Shown: positions 1-8,624, counted from the stretch's first letter. The stretch: DNA of 64,000 bases from Dyella sp. OK004 (GCF_900114495.1 NZ_FOZI01000001.1:1383469-1447468), one strand, 5' to 3'. Notes: generated from the sequence alone by a model not told the origin. A program made the numbers and translations.

Positions 1-449
1 CCTCCAACGCGGGCGGTTCCAGCCTGGTGATTTTCCGGCGCTCGCCGCACAAGGACGAGGCCTGGCAGTTGATCGAATTTCTGTCGCGCCCCGAGATCCA
101 GCAGCGCTTCTACGACCTGCTCGGCGACATGCCGCCGCGCCGTGCCTCCTGGGAAAGCGGCGCACTACGCGACGATCCCAAGGCGCGCGCCTTCCGTGAG
201 CAGTTCGAGCGGGTCAAGCCGACACCGCCGATTCCCGAGTGGGAGCGCATCGTGACCGAAATGCAGCTGGTCGCGGCACAAGCTGTGCATGGCGAACTGA
301 GCATCGACCAGGCCGCGGCGGAGATCGACCGAAGAGCCGACTTGATCCTGGAAAAGCGCCGCTGGATGCTGGAATCAGCTGCGGCCATCCATGGCCGCAC
401 CTCTCAACAAGACCGCGCGCACCCGAGCGACCGGAGTCGCCAGCCATGA
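1..449 (+). CDS. Sugar ABC transporter solute-binding protein, C-terminal part
   Basis: This is the end of a gene that begins before the window; the frame is already open at base 3. The visible 148 or so residues match the C-terminal lobe of periplasmic sugar-binding proteins (extracellular solute-binding family 1). They include the stretch on excluding residues at the site, helices rich in charged residues, and the typical late segment reading roughly PTPPIPEWERI followed by an amphipathic helix. The stop codon overlaps the start of the next gene by 4 bp (ATGA), so it is translationally coupled to the two permeases that follow. It should deliver a sugar or oligosaccharide to them in the periplasm. 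The substrate cannot be read from the sequence. No unusual features; the N-terminal signal peptide lies outside the window. Confidence 0.85.
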   Translation, partial: SNAGGSSLVIFRRSPHKDEAWQLIEFLSRPEIQQRFYDLLGDMPPRRASWESGALRDDPKARAFREQFERVKPTPPIPEWERIVTEMQLVAAQAVHGELSIDQAAAEIDRRADLILEKRRWMLESAAAIHGRTSQQDRAHPSDRSRQP

Positions 450-1324
450 ACCCGCAACGCGCCGCCTGGCTCTTTCTCACCCCGGCTTTGCTGGTGCTTG
501 GCCTGTTCTTTCTGTTGCCGGTGATTGCGGCTTTCGTACTTAGCCTCACCGATTACGACCTTTACGCGCTGGCTGATATCCGCAACCTGCGTTTCGTGGC
601 ACTGGGCAATTATTGGGAGCTACTGCACCGGCCCCTGTTCTGGTCGGCGCTGGGACACACGCTGTGCTTCGTCGCCATCGGCGTGCCGCTGTCCATCGTC
701 ACCTCGCTGGGCGCAGCAATGCTGCTCAACTCGCCGCTGGCGCGCATGAAGCCGCTGTTTCGCACCGCGCTGTTCGCACCGGTGGTGACTACGGTAGTCG
801 CGGTGGCGGTGATCTGGCGCTATCTGTTCAACACGAAATACGGCCTCGCCAACTACGTGCTCGGCGGCATCGGCATCCATCCGGTGGACTGGCTGGGCGA
901 CCCGCACTGGGCGATGCCCACCATCATCCTGTTCGCGGTGTGGAAGAACTTTGGCTACAACATGATCATCTTCCTCGCCGGCCTGCAGGCGATTCCCGCC
1001 GATCTCTACGAAGCGGCGCGCATCGACGGCGCTTCCGCGCTACGGCAGTTCCGCCACATCACCTTGCCGATGCTCGGGCCCACCTTGCTGATGGTCAGCA
1101 TCCTCACCGTGTCGGGTTACTTCCAGCTGTTCGCCGAGCCTTATGTGATGACCGAGGGCGGCCCGCTGCAAAGCACAGTGAGCGTGCTCTACCTGATGTA
1201 CGAAGAAGGCTTCAAATGGTGGAATCTCGGCTCCGCATCGGCCGTGGCCTTCCTGCTGTTCATGATCATGTTCGCGGTGACCGCGGCAATGCTGCGTGTA
1301 TCGAAGCGCGGAGGTGAGGCATGA
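446..1324 (+). CDS. Sugar ABC transporter permease, MalF/UgpA type
   Basis: A 292-residue inner-membrane permease of a carbohydrate importer (binding-protein-dependent transport, CUT1 type). It starts at the ATG inside the ATGA overlap with the binding-protein gene; a longer upstream frame exists but begins inside that gene and has no membrane character. Hydrophobic segments begin immediately (residues about 5-30) and recur to give about six helices. The cytoplasmic EAA loop that docks to the ATPase starts at Glu189 (EAARIDGAS, then a conserved LP). It overlaps the next permease gene by 4 bp, so both subunits are likely made together. No ATPase gene is present in this operon within the window. 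The sugar transported is unknown; the adjoining secreted glycosidase-like gene suggests an oligosaccharide. Confidence 0.92.
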   Translation: MNPQRAAWLFLTPALLVLGLFFLLPVIAAFVLSLTDYDLYALADIRNLRFVALGNYWELLHRPLFWSALGHTLCFVAIGVPLSIVTSLGAAMLLNSPLARMKPLFRTALFAPVVTTVVAVAVIWRYLFNTKYGLANYVLGGIGIHPVDWLGDPHWAMPTIILFAVWKNFGYNMIIFLAGLQAIPADLYEAARIDGASALRQFRHITLPMLGPTLLMVSILTVSGYFQLFAEPYVMTEGGPLQSTVSVLYLMYEEGFKWWNLGSASAVAFLLFMIMFAVTAAMLRVSKRGGEA

Positions 1325-2142
1325 GCCCGCGGCTTGCCAAGGCCACCATCAACGGTCTGCTGATCGGCGGCTCGGCGATTGCGCTGTTTCCGCTGCTGTG
1401 GATGCTGTCGGTATCGTTCATGCAGCCGGGCGAAGCCAGCTCGCTGCCACCGCCGCTGCTGCCCGCGCATCCCACCTGGAACAACTATCACGAGCTGTTC
1501 GCGCGGGCTGGCATGGGTCGCTATCTGCTCAACAGTCTGCTGGTGTCCACCGCGATCACCTTGCTGTCGCTGGCCTTCAACCTGATGGCTGGCTATGCCT
1601 TCGCCAAGCTGCGTTTCGCCGGGCGCGAGCGTCTGTTCCAGGCGTTGCTTGGCGGCCTGGTGATTCCGGCACAGGTGGCGATGCTGCCGCTGTTCCTGCT
1701 GTTGAAGTATCTCGGCCTGGTGAACAGCTACGCGGCCGTAGTGGTGCCGGCGATGGCGACCATCTTCGGCATCTTCCTGGTGCGACAGTACGCGCGCGGC
1801 ATTCCCGATGATTTGATGGAAGCGGCGCGCATCGACGGTGCCGGCGAGCTGCGCATTTTTGTGCAGATCGTGTTGCCGCTGCTGAAGCCGATCATGGTGA
1901 CGCTAGCGATCTTCACCTTTCTCGCCGCATGGAACGATTTCATGTGGCCGCTGATTGCGCTGACTGGGCAGGAGCATTACACGCTGCCCATCGCACTGGC
2001 TTCGCTGTCGCGCGAGCATGTGCAGGATTCGGAGCTGATGATGGCCGGCTCGGTGGTCACCGTGCTGCCCGTGTTGCTGTTGTTCCTGGCATTGCAGCGT
2101 TACTACCTTCAGGGATTGCTGTTGGGCAGTGTGAAGGGCTGA
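1321..2142 (+). CDS. Sugar ABC transporter permease, MalG/UgpE type
   Basis: A 273-residue partner permease for the preceding MalF-type subunit. The start is the ATG in the 4-bp ATGA overlap. Six hydrophobic segments are visible; the EAA loop begins at Glu167 (EAARIDGAG followed by a conserved LP), which is the contact with the nucleotide-binding subunit. Its stop is separated by only 4 bp from the next gene, a large exported glycosidase-like protein, so transporter and enzyme appear to form one operon. The heterodimeric MalFG-type arrangement is well known for di- and oligosaccharide importers. A shared ATPase encoded elsewhere (MsmK/MalK style) would be needed because none is visible here. 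Confidence 0.92.
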   Translation: MSPRLAKATINGLLIGGSAIALFPLLWMLSVSFMQPGEASSLPPPLLPAHPTWNNYHELFARAGMGRYLLNSLLVSTAITLLSLAFNLMAGYAFAKLRFAGRERLFQALLGGLVIPAQVAMLPLFLLLKYLGLVNSYAAVVVPAMATIFGIFLVRQYARGIPDDLMEAARIDGAGELRIFVQIVLPLLKPIMVTLAIFTFLAAWNDFMWPLIALTGQEHYTLPIALASLSREHVQDSELMMAGSVVTVLPVLLLFLALQRYYLQGLLLGSVKG

Positions 2143-2146
2143 GCCG

Positions 2147-5100
2147 ATGCCGTCACGCTCCCCTATCAAGCACCTTTCGCTCCTCGCTTTGTTGGCCACT
2201 GCGCTGCTGGCTTCCACGGCGCATGCCGTCAGCACGCCAGTCACGCTGGACGACTTCAGCCGTTCCAATACATGGACCGCCGAAGGCACAGACGATATCG
2301 AGACCGCGCTTGGCGTGGCGGATGGCAAGCAAGGCAAGGCCGTTTGCCTGTCCTTCGATTTCCACGGCGTCTCTGGCGCGGCCATGTTGCGTCGCCAACT
2401 GCCGGTGGACTGGCCGGACAATTTCGCGCTGTCATTCGATGTGCGCGGCGACATGCCGCCGAACGACCTGCAAGTAAAGCTGGCCGATACGAGCGGCGAC
2501 AATGTGTGGTGGTATCGACGCGAAGCGTTCCAACCCAGCACGTCATGGCAGACCATCGAGTTTCGCCGCAAGCAGGTGGAATTTGCCTGGGGTCCTACCA
2601 AGGAACGCACGCTACGCCACACGGCGGCGCTGGAAATCAGCGTGTATGCCGGCAAGGGTGGCAAAGGCGAGCTGTGCCTCTCTAATCTGCGCCTGCAACC
2701 TCTGCCACCAGAATCCGCGGTTGTTCCGCCTGTGCGTGCGCAGGCATCATCCCATCTGCCGGGCTATAGCGTGCAGCGCATGGTGGAAGGCAAGGGCGAA
2801 TGGCGCAGCAATCTCTCGGGAGCCACTGCGCAGACCGTCACGCTGGATCTGGGTGCCTCGCGCGAATTCGGCGGACTGCAGTTGCGCTGGCTACCGGGAC
2901 AGCACGCCTCACGCTACGACGTGCTGCTTTCCGATAATGCAAAGCAATGGCATACGGCTTATCAGGTCAGCGATGGCAATGGCGGCGACAACGCATTGTT
3001 CCTGCCCGACGCGCAAGCCCGCTATATACGCCTGCAATGGCAGGAAGGCGCCGGCCGCGCCTATGGACTGTCGCAGCTCGAAGTGAAGGACCGTGCCTGG
3101 GGCGCTTCGCCCAACGTGTTTTTCCAGGAGCAGGCCAAGCGCGGCAAGCGAGGCATCTTTCCGCGCGGCTTCTCGGGTGAGCAGAGTTACTGGACCCTGA
3201 TCGGCGTCGATGGCGGTGCACGTCAGTCATCACTGATCTCCGAAGATGGCGCGGTGGAAGTAGGCAAGGGCGGCTGGTCAATCGAACCAATGCTGTTTTC
3301 CGGTCGCAACGTGATCGACTGGGCCACAGTAAAGAGCTCGCAAAGTCTGCTGGACGGCTATTTGCCGATTCCTTCGGTGCTCTGGCACGCCGACGCACTG
3401 ACGCTGGAGACGACCGCGTTCGCCACCGGCAGCGCCGAACACTCCGAACTCGTCTTGCGCTACACCTTGCGCAATGAGAGCAGCCAGCCGCAGCGGGTTA
3501 CCCTGGCCTTGCTGGCGCGTCCGTTCCAGGTAAATCCGCCAACTCAGTTCCTCAACACGCCGGGCGGCATCCATCGCATCCATGACTTCGCGTGGGACGG
3601 CAAGACTCTCACCGTCAACCGGAACCAGCGCGTCGTGCCGCTGCAGGCCACTGACGATTTCGTCGCCAACAAGTACGAGGCCGGCCCGTTACCCGAACGG
3701 CTTGCCCAGGGCGAACGCCCTCATGTCGACAACCTGCACACCGATGTCGGCTTTGCCCAGGGCGCACTGCTCTATCACCTCGATCTCCCCGCCCACGGCA
3801 ACCGCACGCTGGGTCTGGTGGTGCCATGGCATGGCGATGAGGTACGTGTGCCACGCGATGCGAGCGCGTGGCTGCAACACGAAGTGACGCGTACCGCCGA
3901 CGACTGGCGCAACAAGCTCAATCGCGTCAACGTGCAGCTTCCTGCCACACAGCAGGTCATCGCCGACACCGCACGCAGCGCACTGGCCCAGATGCTGATG
4001 TCACGCGACGGCCCAGCGCTACAACCCGGCACGCGCTCCTATGCACGCAGCTGGGTGCGCGACGGCGCCATGATGACCGAAGGCCTGGTGCGCAGCGGCC
4101 ATGCCGATGCCGCCGGCGAATTCGTGCACTGGTACGCGCCGCATCAATTCAGCAACGGCAAAGTGCCCTGCTGCGTCGATGCACGCGGCTCCGACCCGGT
4201 GCCGGAAAACGACAGCCATGGCGAACTGATCTTCGCCATCGCCGAACTCTGGCGTTACACCCACGACCGCGCCGCACTCGAACAACAATGGCCGCACGTC
4301 GAACGCGCCATCGCCTACATGGACAAGCTGCGCGAAAGCGAACGCGGTGCCGCCAATCAGACACCCGAACGCCGCGCGCTGTACGGCCTGATGCCTGCCT
4401 CGATCAGCCATGAAGGCTATTCCGCCAAACCGATGCATTCGTACTGGGACGACTTCTGGGCACTCAAGGGCTACGACGATGCTGCCACCCTGGCCCGGGC
4501 CCTGGGCCATGACGACGAAGCCGCGCGCATCGCCCAATCGCGGGACAGCTTCCGCGCCGATCTGCACGCCTCCATCGACGCCGCGGTGAAGCAACACCGC
4601 ATCGACTACCTGCCTGGCGCCGCCGAACTCGGCGACTTCGACGCCACCTCCACCACCATCGCCCTCTCTCCCGGCGACGGCCAGACCTGGCTGCCACCCG
4701 CGTTGGTGAACAGCACCTTCGAACGCTACTGGAAAGGCTTCACCGACCGCCGCGACGGCAAGCTCGACTGGGACGACTACACCCCCTACGAACTGCGCAC
4801 CATCGCCAGCTTCGTACGCCTCGGCTGGCGCGACCGCATCGAACCGCTCCTCGACTTCTTCTTCGCCGACCGCCGCCCTGCCGCCTGGAACCAATGGGCC
4901 GAAGTCGTGGGTCGCGACCCACGCAAACCCCGCTTCGTCGGCGACATGCCCCACGCCTGGATCGCCTCTGATTACCTACGCTCCGCCTACGACCTGTTCG
5001 CCTACGAACGGCCACGCGACCAGGCACTGGTGCTCGCCGCCGGCATACCTGCCGCATGGTTGAAAGGCGATGGCATCGCCATCCGCCACCTGCGTACACC

Positions 5101-5326
5101 CTACGGCGAACTCAGCTACTCACTGCGTGAGCAGAACGACAAGCTGACGTTGAAAGTCGAACGCGGTATTACACCGCCGCCCGGTGGGTTGGTACTGCCG
5201 TGGCCGTATGCAGGGCGACCGGCGAAGAACGTGACGGTGAATGGTGCTGCTGCGGAATGGAAAGATGGCGAGATCGTGATTCGGCGTGTGCCAGCCAGCG
5301 TGGTGGTGGATTTGGGTGCGAAGTAA
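2147..5326 (+). CDS. Secreted multidomain glycosidase-like protein (CBM-like, discoidin and alpha/alpha toroid)
   Basis: A 1059-residue exported protein. Residues 1-27 are a signal peptide ending ASTAHA. Residues about 30-175 look like a beta-sandwich carbohydrate-binding module of the CBM11/CIA30 kind. Residues about 195-315 match a coagulation factor 5/8 (discoidin) domain. The rest is a beta-sandwich followed by an all-helical part typical of (alpha/alpha)6 glycosidases, with candidate acids at Asp639 (WVRDGAMM) and Glu687/Glu693 (PENDSHGE). I infer it trims an extracellular or periplasmic saccharide whose product is taken up by the ABC importer 4 bp upstream. I cannot assign a GH family or substrate. 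Codon use looks like its neighbours. Fold assignment is moderate; a non-catalytic or lyase role is possible. Confidence 0.75.
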   Translation: MPSRSPIKHLSLLALLATALLASTAHAVSTPVTLDDFSRSNTWTAEGTDDIETALGVADGKQGKAVCLSFDFHGVSGAAMLRRQLPVDWPDNFALSFDVRGDMPPNDLQVKLADTSGDNVWWYRREAFQPSTSWQTIEFRRKQVEFAWGPTKERTLRHTAALEISVYAGKGGKGELCLSNLRLQPLPPESAVVPPVRAQASSHLPGYSVQRMVEGKGEWRSNLSGATAQTVTLDLGASREFGGLQLRWLPGQHASRYDVLLSDNAKQWHTAYQVSDGNGGDNALFLPDAQARYIRLQWQEGAGRAYGLSQLEVKDRAWGASPNVFFQEQAKRGKRGIFPRGFSGEQSYWTLIGVDGGARQSSLISEDGAVEVGKGGWSIEPMLFSGRNVIDWATVKSSQSLLDGYLPIPSVLWHADALTLETTAFATGSAEHSELVLRYTLRNESSQPQRVTLALLARPFQVNPPTQFLNTPGGIHRIHDFAWDGKTLTVNRNQRVVPLQATDDFVANKYEAGPLPERLAQGERPHVDNLHTDVGFAQGALLYHLDLPAHGNRTLGLVVPWHGDEVRVPRDASAWLQHEVTRTADDWRNKLNRVNVQLPATQQVIADTARSALAQMLMSRDGPALQPGTRSYARSWVRDGAMMTEGLVRSGHADAAGEFVHWYAPHQFSNGKVPCCVDARGSDPVPENDSHGELIFAIAELWRYTHDRAALEQQWPHVERAIAYMDKLRESERGAANQTPERRALYGLMPASISHEGYSAKPMHSYWDDFWALKGYDDAATLARALGHDDEAARIAQSRDSFRADLHASIDAAVKQHRIDYLPGAAELGDFDATSTTIALSPGDGQTWLPPALVNSTFERYWKGFTDRRDGKLDWDDYTPYELRTIASFVRLGWRDRIEPLLDFFFADRRPAAWNQWAEVVGRDPRKPRFVGDMPHAWIASDYLRSAYDLFAYERPRDQALVLAAGIPAAWLKGDGIAIRHLRTPYGELSYSLREQNDKLTLKVERGITPPPGGLVLPWPYAGRPAKNVTVNGAAAEWKDGEIVIRRVPASVVVDLGAK

Positions 5327-5404
5327 CGGCGGCGCTGTAGTTCGCAAACAAACTTCAGCTTCTGAGATAGCTACGTCATCTCGAGCACCCGCCCCTCACC
5401 CCAA

Positions 5405-5427
5405 CCCTCTCCCCGGTGGGGAGAGGG
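5405..5427. repeat. Hairpin repeat, CCCTCTCCCC type
   Basis: A perfect inverted repeat with 10-bp arms (5405-5414 and 5418-5427) and a 3-nt loop, preceded by a C-rich stretch reading CCTCACCCCAA. A related element with 9-bp arms lies at 5722-5742. This family of intergenic hairpins is common in Xanthomonadales genomes. Confidence 0.8.
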
Positions 5428-5550
5428 AGATGTTGCTCTAGCAGGCAGTGGGGCTGAGCGATCAGGTCTGAAGAAAACCATCCCGACGCCTGACACTGGA
5501 AACGGCGGAGCTACAAGGCCCACCGCCTGCTCTCAGGCCATTTCTCTTTG

Positions 5551-5587
5551 GTTACTTTCTCTTTGGGCCAGCAAAGAGAAAGTGACT
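5551..5587. repeat. Hairpin repeat, ACTTTCTCTTTG type
   Basis: Perfect 12-bp arms at 5554-5565 and 5572-5583 flank a 6-nt loop (GGCCAG). The pairing extends outward through GTT/GAC with one G-U pair. Such GGTTACTTT...AAAGTGAC elements recur between genes in Xanthomonadaceae and relatives. Confidence 0.8.
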
Positions 5588-5667
5588 CGGACCGCGGCAG
5601 CGGTTCGAAAGCCCGCGGCGGGCGAGCCCGGTCGCAACAACGCGACCATCGAAGCGACAACGCCACT

Positions 5668-5697
5668 GGATTCCGGCCTTCGCCGGAATGACGAGTA
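5668..5697. repeat. Hairpin repeat, GGATTCCGGC type
   Basis: Arms ATTCCGGC (5670-5677) and GCCGGAAT (5682-5689) around CTTC, followed by GACGAG. It has the form of the widespread GGATTCCGGC...GCCGGAATGACG intergenic repeat of proteobacteria. Confidence 0.8.
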
Positions 5698-5721
5698 AGG
5701 AGAGGATGTCGCAAGACCGAA

Positions 5722-5742
5722 CCCTCTCCCGAAGGGAGAGGG
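5722..5742. repeat. Hairpin repeat, CCCTCTCCC type (second copy)
   Basis: Perfect 9-bp arms at 5722-5730 and 5734-5742 with a GAA loop. It shares the CCCTCTCCC arm with the element at 5405-5427 and lies only 14 bp beyond the stop of the pirin gene, so on the minus strand it could also act as a terminator stem. Confidence 0.75.
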
Positions 5743-5756
5743 GGAAAAGCAAGAAG

Positions 5757-6590
5757 TCAAAACTTACCAGCGCGAAAATCCGCAATCGCCTCGTGAATCT
5801 GCTCCGGCGTATTCATCACAAACGGCCCATACCGAGCCACGCTTTCGCCAAGCGGCTTTCCCGCCACCACCAACACCCGCGCCGCCGCATCCCGCCCGGC
5901 AACACGCACACTAGTGCCCTTGGACAACACCGCCAGTTCACTCCGGCTCAACACCTCGCCAGCCACCTGCGCATCACCGCCATCAAACACATAAGCAAAC
6001 GCGCTATGCCCCTCCGGCAACGGAATCTCCAACTGCGCACCCGGCTGCACCGAGATATCCAGATAGACCGGCGCCGTAGCAACACCGGCGACCGGTCCGA
6101 CAACACCGAACAACTCACCCGCGATCACCTTCACCTCGACGCCATCCGACGGATGCGCCATCGGAATGCGCTCAGGGCTGATGTCCTGATAACGCGGGTC
6201 GGTCATCTTGTCCTTGGCCGGCAAATTCACCCATAGCTGGAATCCCCACATCAGGCCGTTTTCCTGCTGCGGCATTTCCGAATGCAGGATGCCGCGACCG
6301 GCAGTCATCCACTGCACGCTGCCGGGGCCGAGATCGCCGCGGTTGCCGTGGTTGTCGCCGTGCTGCATATGGCCGGCGAGCATGTAGGTAACGGTTTCGA
6401 AGCCGCGATGCGGATGCTCCGGGAAACCGGCGAGGTAATCGCCGGCCTGGTCGGAACGAAACTCGTCCAACAGCAGGAATGGGTCGAGCATGTCCAGGCC
6501 AGGCTGGCCGATGATGCGCTTGAGCTTGACGCCCGCGCCGTCGGAGGTGTCGGTGCCGCGGATGCGGCGAACAATGCTGCGCTCAGTCAT
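5757..6590 (-). CDS. Pirin family protein
   Basis: A 277-residue bicupin protein of the pirin family. The N-terminal cupin carries the hallmark HPHRGFETVTY motif and later TAGRGILHSEMP, which supply the metal-binding His and Glu residues. The C-terminal half is the pirin C domain. Bacterial pirins of this type include quercetin 2,3-dioxygenases and redox-sensing regulators; which applies here cannot be told. The protein is cytoplasmic, with no signal peptide. The start at 6590 has a GGGAG ribosome binding site about 7 nt upstream. It is a single gene, with repeat-rich DNA downstream. Confidence 0.93.
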   Translation of the reverse strand: MTERSIVRRIRGTDTSDGAGVKLKRIIGQPGLDMLDPFLLLDEFRSDQAGDYLAGFPEHPHRGFETVTYMLAGHMQHGDNHGNRGDLGPGSVQWMTAGRGILHSEMPQQENGLMWGFQLWVNLPAKDKMTDPRYQDISPERIPMAHPSDGVEVKVIAGELFGVVGPVAGVATAPVYLDISVQPGAQLEIPLPEGHSAFAYVFDGGDAQVAGEVLSRSELAVLSKGTSVRVAGRDAAARVLVVAGKPLGESVARYGPFVMNTPEQIHEAIADFRAGKF

Positions 6591-6678
6591 GGCTGGCTCC
6601 CGTGGAAGGTCTGCGCACCATGATGGTTATGCGGCTTGCCGCATCCAAGCGGCGTGATGCGAACGGATTGTTTCCAAA

Positions 6679-6701
6679 CGGGGTGAGGCGCGCTCACCCC
6701 G
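6679..6701 (-). terminator. Hairpin after the UPF0149 gene
   Basis: Perfect 9-bp stem (6679-6687 with 6693-6701) and 5-nt loop, 5 bp past the stop of the minus-strand UPF0149 gene. The following tract on the minus strand is only TTTGG, so a weak intrinsic terminator at best. Confidence 0.45.
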
Positions 6702-6706
6702 TCACT

Positions 6707-7390
6707 TCAGTGCACCCAATGCCCGCTGCGATGGCGCGGTGGCGGGTTGTGCTCGTCGTCGCTGCTTTCGGCGGCGTCATGCACCATGGCTTCGAGCTCA
6801 GCCTCGGTCACTGGATGCTCGTGCCAGTACTGGCCTACTGCGCCGAGTACGGCCGGCACCTGGACCAGGCATTCGTCGTATTCCTCGTCGCTGAGTTTTT
6901 CGAAGTCGGTCTCGGCGCTGAGGATGCCTTCGTCCACCGCCAGTGCCATCACCGGGCCGAGCAGCTCCATCAGAGCGGAATCGTCGGCCAGGCGCTTTTC
7001 CCACAGGGTGGCACGCAGGTCGATGGCGCGGCTGAAGCCTTCGCACCAGCCGGCCGCCGACAGCGCCGGGCCGGCTTCCGTGTCGATTTCACCGAGAATG
7101 GGCTCGTAGGCGTCCACGTCCAGTTCGGCGGCGATGGAGTCGTTGAGCTTGGCCAGCAGCGCCAGCACGCGGTTGCCTTCTTCCTCGTCGGCGAAGGGTT
7201 CGTGCAGCACTTCGGGCAGCCATTCTTCCGGCAGCACCTGGATCGGGCCGACCGTCAGTGCGGAGAGCATGCCGTGCACGCCATCGAGCAACAGGTCGCC
7301 ATCGCCGGCATGGGCGCGCAGGTAGCGGTCCAGTTCGTCGAGTTCGCTGTCGTTGAGCGAGCTGGGCCAGTCGGGGTTGGTTGTGTTCAT
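6707..7390 (-). CDS. UPF0149 (YgfB/YecA-like) family protein
   Basis: A 227-residue acidic, helical cytoplasmic protein of the UPF0149 family. The conserved block with LDGVHGMLSALTVGP and the later WCEGFSRA segment is visible. There is no C-terminal SEC-C zinc motif like that of YecA, so it is closer to the YgfB form, though longer at its N terminus. The molecular function of the family is poorly defined. The start at 7390 (MNTTNPDW) is chosen because the ATG overlaps the stop of the exonuclease III gene by one base (TGATG), which indicates coupled translation. The longer upstream frame runs inside the exonuclease gene and is rejected. Confidence 0.85.
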   Translation of the reverse strand: MNTTNPDWPSSLNDSELDELDRYLRAHAGDGDLLLDGVHGMLSALTVGPIQVLPEEWLPEVLHEPFADEEEGNRVLALLAKLNDSIAAELDVDAYEPILGEIDTEAGPALSAAGWCEGFSRAIDLRATLWEKRLADDSALMELLGPVMALAVDEGILSAETDFEKLSDEEYDECLVQVPAVLGAVGQYWHEHPVTEAELEAMVHDAAESSDDEHNPPPRHRSGHWVH

Positions 7391-8157
7391 CAGATATCCA
7401 GATCCAGCGTGACCGGGGTGTGGTCCGAAGGCCGTTCCCAGCGACGCGGCGTGCGGTCGATGGCTGCTGCCTTCGCCGCGGGTTTCAGGGCATCGCCGAG
7501 CAGGATCAGATCGATGCGAAGCCCCATGTTGCGCCGGAAGGCTGCCTGCCGGTAGTCCCACCAGCTGTAGTGTTCGCCGCCCTGTTCGAACAGGCGGAAG
7601 CTATCGTGCAGACCGAGATCGGTGATCGCCTTGAGCGCGGCGCGCTCGGGTGGCGAGCACAAAATATCCTCGCCCCAGGTCGCCGGGTCGTACACGTCGC
7701 GATCGTCCGGCGCGATGTTGAAATCGCCCAGCACCACCAGGTTCGGGTAGCGCTCGATCTCGCGCGCCAGGAATTCGCGCACCTTGGCCAGCCAGTCCAG
7801 CTTGTAGGCATATTTCTCGTCGCCCACCGCCTTGCCATTGACCACGTACAGATCCACCACACGCACGTCGCCGACGGTGGCGGCGAGAATGCGGCGCTGC
7901 GGGTCGTCCAGGTTGGGGATGTCGGTGACGATATCCCTGGGTTCTTCGCGCGCGAGGATGGCCACGCCGTTGTAGGTTTTTTGCCCGGAGTAAACCGCGC
8001 GATAACCCGCGGCGGCCAGTTCGTCGACCGGGAACTTGGCGTCTTCGAGCTTGGTTTCCTGCAGCGCGATCACATCCGGCTGCGCCTCGGCCGCCCACTG
8101 CGTGAGCTGCGGCAGGCGCACCTTGAGGGAGTTGACGTTCCAGCTGGCGATTTTCAT
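7390..8157 (-). CDS. xthA: Exodeoxyribonuclease III (AP endonuclease)
   Basis: A 255-residue Mg-dependent DNA repair nuclease of the ExoIII/EEP family, which cleaves at abasic sites and removes 3' blocks. The signature segments are present in order: MKIASWNVNSLK, LQETK with catalytic Glu34, GDFNIAP (Asp/Asn pair), and the final SDHTPV with the catalytic His. The start at 8157 gives the canonical N terminus; a start three codons upstream (MPPMKIA) is possible. A much longer frame reaches 8337 but its extra 60 residues look like non-coding sequence. It is translated ahead of the UPF0149 gene with a one-base overlap. Confidence 0.95.
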   Translation of the reverse strand: MKIASWNVNSLKVRLPQLTQWAAEAQPDVIALQETKLEDAKFPVDELAAAGYRAVYSGQKTYNGVAILAREEPRDIVTDIPNLDDPQRRILAATVGDVRVVDLYVVNGKAVGDEKYAYKLDWLAKVREFLAREIERYPNLVVLGDFNIAPDDRDVYDPATWGEDILCSPPERAALKAITDLGLHDSFRLFEQGGEHYSWWDYRQAAFRRNMGLRIDLILLGDALKPAAKAAAIDRTPRRWERPSDHTPVTLDLDI

Positions 8158-8392
8158 GGGCGGCATTGTAAGGGAAGCCTGGCCGTGGCCCGAACCCGCT
8201 CCAGCGGTGGGCGATTGGCCGGCAAAGCCAGGTCCTGCCCCGAACCTACCGCCCTCAAGACGGGGAAACGAGCTAGGATGGGGGGTACAGGATCTGAGGC
8301 CACTGGGATGCACTGCTTTCACAGCGACCCTGAACACCGTATTTTAAACCACTAATTTCCCACGCTTCAGTTTCATTTCAAAGGTACTTTTT

Positions 8393-8605
8393 ATGTCAGA
8401 TCGTCAGCACGGAACCGTCAAGTGGTTCAACGACGCCAAGGGCTTCGGCTTCATCACCCAGGATGCAGGTGGCGAAGACTTGTTCGTCCATTTCAAGGAA
8501 ATCCAGGGCAACGGCTTCAAGTCGTTGCAGGAAGGCCAGAAGGTGACTTATGTGGTCACCCAGGGTCAGAAGGGCAAGCAGGCCAGCCAGGTCCAGACCG
8601 CCTAA
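8393..8605 (+). CDS. Cold-shock domain protein (CspA family)
   Basis: A 70-residue single-domain nucleic-acid chaperone. RNP1 (KGFGFI) and RNP2 (LFVHF) motifs are intact, and the length is typical of CspA proteins. It binds single-stranded RNA/DNA and can melt RNA structure; whether it is cold-induced cannot be decided from the sequence. The ATG at 8393 follows an AAGG sequence, and the AT-rich tract about 50-70 bp upstream (TATTTTAAA near 8338) may be its promoter. It is a single-gene unit closed by a strong bidirectional terminator. Confidence 0.96.
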   Translation: MSDRQHGTVKWFNDAKGFGFITQDAGGEDLFVHFKEIQGNGFKSLQEGQKVTYVVTQGQKGKQASQVQTA

Positions 8606-8624
8606 GTCCGACCCGGTATGTGTC

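Larger units (their letters stand above)
5327..5756. other. Gene-free interval with intergenic repeats
   Basis: About 430 bp between the glycosidase-like gene and the convergent pirin gene. I see no convincing gene; the short frames here lack ribosome binding sites and consist of repeat sequence. It holds at least four separate hairpin-forming repeats, listed individually, in a GC-rich background. Some of these hairpins may serve as transcription terminators for the two convergent genes. Confidence 0.7.

Noticed and set aside
4019-4954. 311-codon minus-strand frame across the glycosidase-like gene
   Set aside because: It is the antisense shadow of the 1059-residue gene; composition is Gly/Val/Arg rich with no domain or start signals.
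5511-5785. Three overlapping minus-strand frames of 67-77 codons
   Set aside because: They consist of the hairpin repeats downstream of the pirin gene and lack start signals.
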